DNA from: Lantana camara
Taxonomy: Eukaryota > Streptophyta > Magnoliopsida > Lamiales > Verbenaceae
Direction: 5' to 3'
Length of the DNA: 64,000 nt
Assembly: GCA_037501455.1 (NCBI GenBank)
Contig: CM074860.1
Span: forward strand, 42,108,501 to 42,172,500
In this document: positions 22,888-33,241 of the stretch, piece by piece
How the letters are laid out: the number at the start of each line of letters is the position of its first letter
Position numbering within the stretch: the first letter of the stretch is position 1
The notes under the pieces: generated by a model
Told to the model about the DNA's origin: nothing
Database searches by the model: none
The model's input: only the letters and a program-made list of their open reading frames with translations
Position numbers and translations under genes: made by a program

Positions 22888-23690
22888 TGGTTTGGGGATT
22901 GTACATCTCCTCCATCACTGGCGTAGCGGATGGATTGATTTTGATTTATGTTCTGAAGAGTAAAGGTTGGAAGCTCGTACTTGTCGAGCATGTGTTCTTT
23001 TCTGTTATGGAATTATGAATCGGGATAGAGCCCTTCTGGAAATGATTTCTAAACTTATATCTATATTTATTTGGGTTATTTCGAAATGTTTTGGTATGTA
23101 ACACCTATCCCCGGTTCATGAGTCCATCCTTTGATTCTGTGCTATGCTCTCTCTATATATATATTGTGGGTGTGCGTTAGCCCCCTCACTCGGTCAAGTT
23201 GACTGACCCCTCATTTAAACTTTTAGTTGCAGGTCTGTTGGCGTTTGCTAGGCGGGAGTGAGTCCTTTGAGTTGCACTTCGTCGGTCAAGCCTTTCTAGT
23301 TGCATTTGTCTTTCATACACTTTACTTATGTCATGATTTGTAGACTTGAGATTATACTTTAGCTTTCTGTAGCCCTGTGTGGCATTCGTATTCGGCCCTG
23401 TGTGGCACTTGATGATTATTGCGTTATGTTGATCGGATATTCGGGACTAGGTATCTATGCTAGTTGAACCCGTCACTTGTTTTGAATGTTGATTTAAATG
23501 CTTCCGCTATCTTGTTTTGAATGTTTGAATTACTTCCGCACTCTGAGTTTGTTGAGTTAGATCCGCCTAGCATAGCGTGTGCGTTTGTCTCCCGTTCGCT
23601 CCGATTCAGATTCGGGCATGGACTCCCATTTCATGACCGGGTCTGGGTCTCAGTGCGGGGGATGTGGCATCCTCCGTTTGGGGTGTTACA
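22888..23690 (+). mobile_element. B1 5' LTR, segment 2
   Basis: Resumes the B1 5' LTR after C1 and ends GGGGTGTTACA at 23690. It contains the hairpin TCGGTCA/TGACTGA (23190-23206), acceptor CAG (23230-23232), inverted repeat arms TGCTAGGCGGG (23246-23256) and TCCGCCTAGCA (23562-23572), and the shared end GTGCGGGGGATGTGG. Confidence 0.92.
23180..23235 (+). other. Candidate 3' splice module (hairpin-borne branch point, T-rich tract, CAG)
   Basis: CCTCACTCGGTCAAGTTGAC is followed by TGACCCCT, then TTTAAACTTTTAGTTG and CAG at 23230-23232. CTGAC in the hairpin's 3' arm fits the plant branch-point pattern and lies about 30 nt before the CAG. Equivalent modules: 47756-47817 and 53959-54020 (A), 38639-38681 and 45718-45762 (B), 44701-44747 (E), 60588-60637 (F) and, on the minus strand, 7450-7420 (D), 5049-5016, 20698-20665, 27456-27431 and 33690-33666 (C). 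Confidence 0.6.
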
Positions 23691-23698
23691 TCCTTAAG

Positions 23699-23710
23699 TG
23701 GTATCAGAGC
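23699..23710 (+). other. B1 primer-binding site
   Basis: TGGTATCAGAGC, a perfect match to the initiator tRNA-Met type used by most plant LTR elements, eight bases after the LTR end. The following TCTAGGTTGCAAAACC is nearly the same in A (48264 onward) and C2, showing common descent of the leader. Confidence 0.9.
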
Positions 23711-24200
23711 TCTAGGTTGCAAAACCGCTCTTCAGTCGTGTTGAGTCTATCTAGGTCGTACGACATAGGAATAACTGCGCATTGCATTTGTTTTACTTGA
23801 TATTTTGACCCTTCGGCATGAATTGTTTTGTGATTATATGATTGTGTGCACATTGTGACTTTGATTATGCAACATCTTATTTTATGTGCTTTATAAATTA
23901 CAACTAATTGTTGCATTTACGTGATATGCGTGTTACATTTCATTTGCAACTTTAACCCGCATGCATCGAATTTAGTGTTTGAATTTCAGGGTGCCCTATG
24001 AGTCAACACTAAGATTTCCCTCCGTCAACACTACCTATTGGTACTACAACGGAAACACACCATAATTCGAAGATGAAAGGATTCTTTACCAAGATCATTG
24101 TTCATGAAAAGGTTCAGAGTTGAAAGAATGAGAATTGCTATATTGACTTACTATCTTAAAGTCAATTGAAAGATGAAGTTTGACGAATTTTAACCTTGAG

Positions 24201-24460
24201 GATTCGTTCATCTGAAAGTAGCCACCTTGTTGAGGAAATGAGTCAATGGAGGAGAGTCTGATCAAGTAGAACCATTTTGAAGGAGTTTGATCAGCTTTCG
24301 CCTTGATGATTCGTTTATTTGGGAGTAGCCACCTTGTTGAGGAAATGAGTCAATGGAGGAGAGTCTGATCAAGTAGAACCATTTTGAAGGAGTTTGATGA
24401 GCTTTCGCCTTGATGATTCGTTTATTTGGGAGTAGTTACCTTGTTGATGGAAACGAGTTA
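24201..24460 (+). repeat. 107-bp tandem repeat, about 2.4 copies
   Basis: GATTCGTT starts at 24201, 24308 and 24415. The first two units differ by few bases and the third is partial and more diverged. No function is apparent. Confidence 0.85.
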
Positions 24461-25507
24461 AGGTAGAAGAATCCGATCAAATAAGATCCGAGCAAGTTCA
24501 AGGAATGTGGGTAGGTAACCATGTTACATAAGCAACGAGCTACAAACCATCGGTGAGTGTTAAAGGTTTTGGTGCCGTTTAGAGTTAACGAACGACAAGG
24601 CAAGATTGGTTGTTAGCTCCTTGGGTGTTTCTTCAAGATGGGATGGAAGACATTGCTGATGTGGGAATAGAACACCTAGATGAAGAAAGACTTTATCCAA
24701 GTTTCAGAACCATATACCATGGATTGCTTTGGGAAGTGCTTAGCACCACGATCAACCAACGAAACTCTGAGGTAAATATTTAATTGACAAACGAATCATG
24801 GAGAACTCCTTGAAGATGAGCAGACTAAGATTTAACACATAAATGAGAACTCTTGGGAGAAACTGAAGATGATTCTAGTTGAGCAAGGATTACGGTCTAG
24901 TAAGGGGTTTGGTGATAAACGAGCTTTGCTGGGTTACCACTTTATGAAAAGACTCAAGACAAAGAGGTTCAGATGACGAGGGTTGCATCGTTGTCGGCCT
25001 AATCAACTCCTACTGCTTCATCTCAACTTCCTGTCAAGAGTTTGACACTACGGTGATCGGTACGCCAAGCATTCATGGCATTTGCATACATGTATCGTTT
25101 AAATACTCTTACCTTGTTTTGCTTGATGTGGGTGATGACTATTGTTGTTTTAATTGTGATAACTTGGATACCTTATCTAGTATTTGTAACTTGAAATTTC
25201 TACTTGTTATGAACTGTTGCTGAAATGAATGAATTATGTACATATGTGAACTATTCATGCTTATGTGATTAAAAACTTTTTTTTGATTGCTCACTAACTT
25301 CTCATATAACATACATACATACTGTAATCTTGTTTTATAGGGATTCCATCGCGATATCCCCCTTGAGTTGAGGTATGAGCGTTGAATCTATACTCAAGGG
25401 ACACAGATATCAGTTGTATAAGGTACACCAAACATGCATCGCATACTTTTCATCAAGTGTTACTATGATGTGTGTATGTATGAATAACTGATCAGTAGAT
25501 TTATGTG

Positions 25508-25848
25508 CAAGAGAGACCTTAGGTTCCCTCTTTTTACGTGTTGGAGGGATGTAGGATTCTCTCTATTTATGTGGTAGAAAGATGTGGATTCTTTCTAAGT
25601 TTTGTGCACGAGAGATGTTGGATTCTCTTGTACTTAGATATTCGGAGATGCTGGATTCTCTTGAATCTAGGGGTTTGAGGAATGCTGGATTTTCTCAAAC
25701 TAGAATGTTGGGAGATGTTGGAATCTGCCCGACTTAGGTTGAGAGACGGGGTTCTCTCAATTATGTGCTCGAGAGACGGGGTTCTCTCTCTTGTGGGTGC
25801 TGAGGGACGGGGCTCTCTCTCTTACGTGTTGAGAGATGGGATTCTCTC
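25508..25848 (+). repeat. Array of about eleven covarying hairpins upstream of B1 polypurine tract
   Basis: Units of 18-28 nt are separated by 10-20 nt. Clear ones: AGAAAGA/TCTTTCT (25576-25596), GTTTGAGGAA with its complement including one G-T pair (25673-25700), TTGAGAGA/TCTCTCAA (25739-25760), and GAGAGA/TCTCTC with loops CGGGGT, CGGGGC or TGGGAT (to 25848). Earlier loops are TGTTGGA or TGCTGGA. Arms change from unit to unit but pairing is kept, sometimes through G-T pairs. The most regular units have the same loop as the C1 and C2 arrays. Confidence 0.85.
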
Positions 25849-26160
25849 TTGTTTGATGTGGTCGCGTTATGCGTTGATTTGACTACGGGTTGCAATGGCA
25901 AGTATGAGACGACATCGAGGTTGGGTGTAGTTGCAGCTATCCGATCATGGGAATAACTGACCGAGTTCGAAACAACTAACGGATCAAGTACTCGCACGGA
26001 CCTCGACGATAACAAGACATCCTAAAGGAGGTTCGGTGTAGATGACAGGAGTAAGCCTCACCATTAGAGTTATGATCTCACGCGAGTTCGGGAGAATGGT
26101 TGGAGCACGACAACTTGAGGATCTACATTTTAGCAGTGGAACCTGGGGACCAGGTTCTCT

Positions 26161-26174
26161 TAAGGGGGGAAGGT
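26161..26174 (+). other. B1 polypurine tract
   Basis: TAAGGGGGGAAGGT immediately precedes the 3' LTR start TGTGACACCCCG at 26175. Confidence 0.88.
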
Positions 26175-27006
26175 TGTGACACCCCGTATTCTCGAAGGGC
26201 GTCCTGACGATATTAACAAGTAAGTCTCTACACTTGTGTGTGTTTAATTTAAGAGTTCTTGAATTATGTGCTTTAATGTAAATCCAATTTAATATGTGAT
26301 CATTAGAATTATTCTAAGATTAATTGTCAACTTGATTAATTACGCGCATATTTAACCCTAACTGTCTAATTTGATTTAATTCAAATTTATTCCATGAAAT
26401 AATTGTCAAGTTGATTTTAAATCCATCATGTTACTTAACTTGTTTAATTTCGGTTTACTTGAGTTCCTTGAGATTAATTATCAATCATTTGTTTACGAAG
26501 TGTCGTTAAATTGTACGAAAAGTTTCCAAAAATTAAATTGAATTAAACTCTAATTGGTAAATCTCTATTTCATTTTAATTTATAAAATTAATTCGGAGCT
26601 TGAATGTTTATTCGTAACTTTACCGATTTTATTTACGATATTTGTACGCGATATTTCACTTTGCTACGCGATAAGGATACCCGGTTGTATATAGCTAGTG
26701 CACAAGACACATTTCTCTCAATCTCCTTTCTTTCTCTCTCTCTCTTCTCTCTCACTCCTCTCCCACTCTCTCTCCCGCGGTCACTATGTGCGGCTACGGT
26801 TACGAGCCCATAACTCGATCGTTTCTCGACGGAATTCAACAAACGAATAGTCCATTTGGATTATCTCGGCGAGACGTACACAAGAGTACCAATTTCACGG
26901 CCTTATTATGGTCGGATTTCAGTAACAGCGGCGGAGCTGTCAGACCGCCGCCACTTCGCCGGCCTTCGCGGCGGTTTTCGGCTATCTTCTTGATGCACGC
27001 GCCCCA
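26175..27006 (+). mobile_element. B1 3' LTR, segment 1
   Basis: Copy of 1273 onward, including the promoter (paired TACGCGATA at 26645 and 26665, TATATA 26688-26693, CT tract). It is broken at 27006 by C2, with CCCCA at 27002-27006 repeated at 35887-35891. Confidence 0.92.
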
Positions 27007-29652
27007 TGTAGCACCCCTATCCATAGAGATACCACACCCCCGCACTATAGGCCGATCCACATACGAAATGGACAATCCATACATGAACTAACCTATAGCG
27101 AACGGGTGACAATTAAAAGAAAAGACGGGCTAGGCGGGACTAAACCCCAAAGCAATACAAAACCAAGACATATAAAAGTTAAAAGCGGAAGCATTATTTC
27201 ATAAATACATATAGGTACTATATTTATCGGATAGATACGTATAGATACCAAACTAACTATCAATACATTATCATCTCTTACTAACCTATACATGATCAAG
27301 TATTCAGAATGTGATAATAACGGACATAACATGAGAAGTAACAAAATATCTACATGATGGTACACTGCTAGACTCGTGACAATGCAAGACTGGACCAGAC
27401 TCCCGCCTAGCACGACCGGCTCTCAAGTACCTGAAAAGTGAAGTATCAGTCTACCGAAGGCTGAGTGAGGGGCAATACATATATATATGCGCAGTTAACA
27501 TGCAAGCTATAATCTCGGGTAAAGGTTTACAAAAGATAAATATAAGTTCGAGAATAAAGTACCCTTCACCCGAGAATACAACTGTCAATATTAAATACTT
27601 ATTCATTTTCATGCAATCAATCAATACATGGCCCCGGCGAGTGAGGGCGGTCTCCAACCGAACTCCAAATGAACATGTACATGCTTGCTTGATTATTAAT
27701 AAATGGGTGATCATGCAATTCTATTATCGTGCAATCGTGCAATAGTGTAATCATATAACACGTTCATGGAATGGAAATCATGCAATAACCCGAGGCGCAT
27801 CCGTGGTGCCGGACTCGTCCCCAGTCTCCTTCTTCCTCCGGTTTGATGATGGGATTGCAAGGCCCCAACATCCAGTCTCATTGAGCAGAGGGTACATGAA
27901 TCCCTAAGCCCGCAGCTCCTTCCTCCACTAACCTCCTAGTGGATTCAGGGGTGACCCCAAACATGGTGAGGATAGCGCCAGAGTTACCCGTCAGCCCTTG
28001 CTTTCCCGTTTGGCTTTGGTCACTACCCTCGGGCCCAAACGTAACCGGTCATGCTACTCGCCTAAACATGTACGAAACAATACATGGCTTGCCTGCTTGC
28101 TTGAACATGACTTGAAATGATCAATGATTTATAGAGATTATAATTATAAATACCTTTTTGGCCGAAATATCACATAAGGGGTATACGGGTTGTATATAGC
28201 TAACAATTAAACCTCACCTTTACCGACAAAAGCAAGTAGGGCACGGCCTACGGAGCTTGCTCCTCGTCCCTATGAAGCTGGTCTGTGCAAAACAGACGTG
28301 TACACGTGAGACTTGACTCAAAATGGACCAAATATGACGAACGACGAAAATGCAACGAGACGACGTGCAAATTATAATGTGGCATGAAAACATCTTGTTT
28401 CAGTACATACTAGCACATATAATAGCAATTCGGGGTCAAAGAAGTCGTTGGATCGAGGGGCTAAAAATGTAATTTTATGCAGAATATTTTGTTCTGCAAT
28501 CCAGGTGGGAACGGCCGTTCCGGGTTCCCTTTGTAAATGGGAACGGTCGTTCCCATGAATCCCCAAAACGCGCCAACGATTTGAATTTTAGAAATGCGCC
28601 TTAGCTGGGAACGGCCCTTCCGGCGCAAGGCCAAAATGGGAACGGCCGTTCCCATGCTTGGCCGCCTTGTTTTTGTTTAAAAGAGGGGAACGCCCGTTCC
28701 CACAATGCTTTGAGGTTGGGAACGGCCGTTCCCTGTTTCTGCAACTTACAGAAACAGAGCAAAACAGGGGAGGCTCTCGGCAAGAAGCAACAAAGCAACC
28801 AAAATTCCATTTTCAATCAACAAAGTTAGGATTTTCTGGTAATATGATGCATATGTGCTCAAGAAATGATATCCTAACACTTAAACACTCAAAGCATGAA
28901 ATATCATCAAGATTTCCAAGGTTTCTAGCTCAAGTTCATATTGATCATTCAAGCTTGATTTTCCATTAAATTCATGCACAAATCATGCCATAATTCATGA
29001 TCATGATCACATAATCATGCTTCCAACTTCAACTAACTCATCTAGCATATAATTCCTAAACCCTAGCTCAATCAAATATGCTCAAGATCATCAATTCATG
29101 CACAACCAACCTTGGAATGGAAAAGAGATGAAGAAAATGAATGAAGATGATGATCAACTCCAATTCTTGCAATATTTTCTGGAAATTCTTGATGAAAATG
29201 ATAAAATTCTCTTTCCTTCTCCTTGCTTCTTGATACCGAGAGAGAGAGCAAAGTTGTTGGGAAAATTTTGTTGAAAAATGAGTTCATGGAAGCTTGGAGA
29301 TGCATATACCGATTCATCCCTTTTTGAAATGAGTGAATTGCTCAATTTTTGCCAATTAGTCCTCCAAGAATTCAAGTCACACAATTGAGGATATACACTT
29401 ATGAATTATGATCAATTGGGTCCAAAGAATTAAAATGCAATTTGGTCCTTGAATTTCAAAGAATGAACATATATGCCAAGTTTGACAATTAAATCATATT
29501 CGGTAATTATTTTACGAAAGGAATATTTTCGAGTCATGAAAGAAATCCTCAGTTTGATATAAATTCATAAACTTTCATGAAAGTATTATAAAATATAATT
29601 TATAAAATTATTTTAAACATAAGATATTAATAAATGAAATCGGGGCGTTACA
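27007..29652 (-). mobile_element. C2 3' LTR (left copy)
   Basis: Full length. It includes six palindromes (28507-28733), the acceptor-like CAG (complement of 27431-27433) and a donor-like AAG|GTTGGT near 29108. TATA-like GGTATATGC is near 29300 and a GAGAGA-rich (CT on sense strand) leader near 29238-29248. The branch-point hairpin here has one mismatch (TCAGTC opposite GGCTGA) that the other LTR lacks. Confidence 0.93.
28506..28734. repeat. Palindrome cluster in C2 left LTR
   Basis: GGGAAC units start at 28507, 28539, 28607, 28638, 28686 and 28718. Pair spacings are 32, 31 and 32 bp. Confidence 0.92.
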
Positions 29653-29671
29653 ACTCTCCCCCCCTTAAAAG
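29653..29671 (-). other. C2 polypurine tract
   Basis: On the minus strand TTTTAAGGGGGGGAGAGT abuts the 3' LTR, the same as in C1. Confidence 0.85.
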
Positions 29672-29722
29672 GACCTGGTCCCAAGGTCCACTGTCAAGTT
29701 TTTGAAACGATACACAAGTTAT

Positions 29723-29825
29723 AAGAGAACCCCATCTTTCACAAGAAGTGAGAAAACCCCGTTTCTCAACAAGAAGTGAGAGAGCCCCGTCTCTCAACAG
29801 AAAATGAGAGAGCCCGTCTCTCACC
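29723..29825 (-). repeat. Hairpin array upstream of C2 polypurine tract (four units)
   Basis: Intact units include TGAGAAA/TTTCTCA (about 29749-29768) and two TGAGAGA/TCTCTCA units after it, the last with a shortened loop. The first unit (AAGAGA with ATCTTTC) looks like a fusion of two C1-type units after loss of one repeat. Confidence 0.82.
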
Positions 29826-30030
29826 AGCACTGAAGTAGTTCAAGGAGTAGATGGCGCAAATAATGGCATGAATGTTACATAGACAAATAGAATCATATTA
29901 ATTTCATAATATCACACAGACAAGTAAAACCATTTAATCACATATTTATCACTCCTAATTAACTAATTTGCAACAGACGAGAAATTGAATACAATAGCGA
30001 TAAAATCCATGATGCACATGATATGCATGG

Positions 30031-30830
30031 TTAAATGTACCGTGCACCATTGGTTATATCGTGCATATAATTGGTACCTTCTTCTTCCCGGACCAAATTC
30101 GCATTTACATTTTGCACTCCCCTCTCATGAACGCCTTCCCGTGCTTGCACTAGTAATCTTCCACCCCCGGTCGATTTCTCTCGTAGCCTTGAGCAAGTAT
30201 CTATGTGATGCTCGTCACTCCCACAGTAGAGACATAATCCCAACCGTTTCCTACAGCCATCATAAGTGTGGTTATCACGTCCACAATAACTGCAAAGAAG
30301 TTTCCCGGAAGATGTTGTTGACACAGGGATACGCGAAGTTCTCGAACTTGATCCAAGTGATTGCTTCTTTTTCTTGCGAGATCTTTCCTGAGGTGCCGGG
30401 GTATGATAAGAGATAGGCCGCTTTCCTTTGCTAGAACGCTGTCCCGACTTAGAACCTGAAGCCTGCCCGGGGTGAGGATTAGACCTTCTTGCCTCCAACG
30501 AGGTGGTGCCTCGGACCTTTTCTTGGGGGCCACTCGGAGTTAGTTCCCACACTCTTTTGATTTTCTTGAGTTGTGACCCGGTGGAATCCTTGTTTCCTTC
30601 AAAGGGTCTTGAGGATGGTTGGTGCTGAAATTCCCTAAATGCTATCGAAATTTGGCCCGGCTGTGATGATAAGACTCGTGACTCGGAGGAAAATACTCTT
30701 CTATCTTCTGATCCACTAAACGAACCAAGGACTCGAAAAACTCCTGAGGCTGAACCGGAGGGGGTAACTGCGGGGAAACCCTAAGTACTCGTTCACGATA
30801 AGGGCGATTTTGAGACATCCTGTTAATCAA
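30031..30830 (-). pseudogene. C2 short gag-like gene, frameshifted
   Basis: The N-terminal part (30830-30642) reads MSQNRPYRERVLRVS, PPPVQPQEFFESLVRLVDQK, like C1. The frame is lost near 30690-30700, where C2 has one base fewer than C1. The remainder (30552-30031 and open upstream) carries the RSRKKKKQS basic run and knuckles CSYCGRDNHTYDGC and CLYCGSDEHHIDTC. The zinc-binding residues are intact despite the shift. Same family and likely role as the C1 gene at 17190-17978. Confidence 0.82.
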
Positions 30831-30849
30831 GATACTGAATATGCATGTT

Positions 30850-33221
30850 GATTAATATGCCAATACACGTAACACACTTAGAAGTAATAACTCAGCATAT
30901 TGGAGCAATTAAGTTCAATCGGGGAAATCACATATATATGCAAGGAAATTTAAAATTAAAGTAGCGTATGATGCACGTGCTTATGGATGCATTGAACCTG
31001 TCACCGGAGTACTGGAAAATTTTATCTCGACATGTAACTCCTTGTTCGTTGAATTATAAGCTTGTATTGAGCTGGTAATCATTTCCTGTTTTCCCACGGT
31101 CTTCCAAATCTTTAAAATTTTCTGATATTACTTGAACATTTCCACAACTCGAGATTACAATTGCTTGAACCCGAAGTCCACTACGCTCACGGAATTAGTA
31201 TCCTGCCTGTTCTTCAATAGTCACCTCCCTAATGGTTGCTTGAATCTTCTTCATGATCGTTACTTTGATCCAAACTTCCCGGTTTACTCTTTAGGAGCTC
31301 CAATAGCTAACTGACTCCCTTTTCATTGCTTATACTTGATCGCCCAATATCCACCTAGCAACTCCTTGCTTTTCTTTATCGTTTCCATTTGTTGCTTCGC
31401 GTCTTTTAACATGCCCTCACACACGACAATTCAGTTTGGATCTAGAAATACCCAACTAGATAAAATCTTTAACATGATTGTCTTTCAATTCTATATCCAC
31501 TGAAGTGCTGAGCTTCCTTTATCCTTTTCTTAATTGAAATCCCGAACCATGCTATTTTCCCATCTCTTCTATCACTTTATTTCCATGAAAGTTAAGCTTT
31601 GTTGCTTATTACCATAATTACCTCCTTGGTAAAATTTTCTTGCATAAGTTGGTGTAACCATATGATTCCCCAACCAAAACTCTCGAATTCCAATTCGGCT
31701 CCATTTATGGAATTAACTTCCGAACTCCTCTTGAACAATAATCTCCCGTTATTATCCTGATTCTCCAAATTGCCACCGTGATTGAAATCCTTTAATTCTA
31801 ATCTTTACAATTTGAATTGGTTATAAAATTCGTCTTCTTACTTGCCTACTTTTGAGCATATAAATTTCCTTCCGAAATTCTTTATCATCCTTTGCCCTTT
31901 TTCATTTGTTGCAATCTTCCACCTCTCCCACCTTGCGCACTAAATAAGATAACTCGACTTGATTTCGAGAAAATAGCCCCAGTCTACCCGACAATAGAAT
32001 CCTAGCATCCTAGTCTTCCCGTAAATGAATTATCCAATTCTACAAACTCAATCGAAATTATGGGAATTGTTTTCTTTTCGTGTTTAAGTCTCGCTTCCAA
32101 CTAACTGAATTCCTTACTTAGCTATTCTTCTGATTCTGGAATACTTAATTTCCCCAACTCTTCTTCACCTTGTTCATGAATGAAATAGACTTCCTTGCCC
32201 GCTTGATGCTCTCATTTGGCGACACGATCTCCCTTAACTGATTTTCTCACTCCAAATTTCATTCTTTGGAATCATAACCCTGTGAACTTGTCTTCGAACC
32301 CTTTTCCGTACTTGATCCTTAGTCTAAAATTCCTTGGTAGCACTTTCTGTGAATTGATGATCCAAGTCGATAATTCTCAAATTTAAGTGGCTCTACTTGT
32401 TGCTCCATATCATCCAATTCAACGACATCATATTCGACAATCCTCTTCTTTTTATCTCTTTTTTTTCAACCTCTGGAATTAATCTCCAACGGCAATCCTG
32501 GTATTCTCCCTCTAATTAATACGTTGCCTCTCTTGAGTACTTTCCTTTACCGTTCCCTATCTGTCGATGTATTCCCTCAACATGACGATTTTTCTTGAAT
32601 CAGAAAAATAAACTCGTCTTACCCGAATATAGAACCCCGAACATGCTGGTTTTCCATAACTGGTTGTTCGATCTTCCTGACTGTCGTGTTAGAAATTTGA
32701 ATCCAATTGATTCGAACACAAATGTAATTCCCAACTTGTACCTTAATCGGGGTACTTAATTGCCTTTTCTTCCATGCCCTGATTTCGGCCTCAACTTACG
32801 TACCCTTCCCAGATCCTATAGTAGCCCAAAATTACCGAGCAATTGGCCGTGGTTTGATATTATTTCCACAACCTGTAACTCACAACCTTCTGAAGTAAAT
32901 GCATGTGGGTAAGGCGTGCTCATGTCACATAATGATCACATAATTAATGCTTGCGACAAAATTTTAATATAAGTGCAACAGGTAATTTATCAATGTCTAA
33001 AATAAAACACATTAAGCACATAACTTCAAATAATTCAAGATCAGTTAATTAACAGTAAATAGCAGAAATCAATGCAAAGTGAAGGTTGTCAAGTAGTCTA
33101 ATTAATTCAGAGAATTCAAATAGATTCCAATAATATGCAAGACTCTCAATCAACAATTAATCCTATGCCGTTCGACCTAGACTTGACATGACACGACACT
33201 AAAACCTCGGTTTTGCAACCG
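30850..33221 (-). other. C2 internal non-coding leader
   Basis: Homologous to 18006-20219 of C1 with several small indels. I see nothing coding or structured that I can name. Confidence 0.7.
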
Positions 33222-33241
33222 GGCTCTGATACAACCTTAGA

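Larger units (their letters stand above)
23691..26174 (+). mobile_element. B1 internal region, non-coding
   Basis: 2484 bp between the two B1 LTRs, with primer site at 23699-23710 and polypurine tract at 26161-26174. No gag, protease, RT or integrase motif is seen in any frame; ORFs are all under 75 codons. It holds a 107-bp tandem repeat (24201-24460) and a hairpin array (25508-25848). It fits a non-autonomous element that depends on proteins supplied by a relative. Confidence 0.88.

Noticed and set aside
23699..23710. tRNA gene fragment
   Set aside because: TGGTATCAGAGC is the primer-binding site complementary to the end of initiator tRNA-Met. No cloverleaf or A/B box surrounds it.
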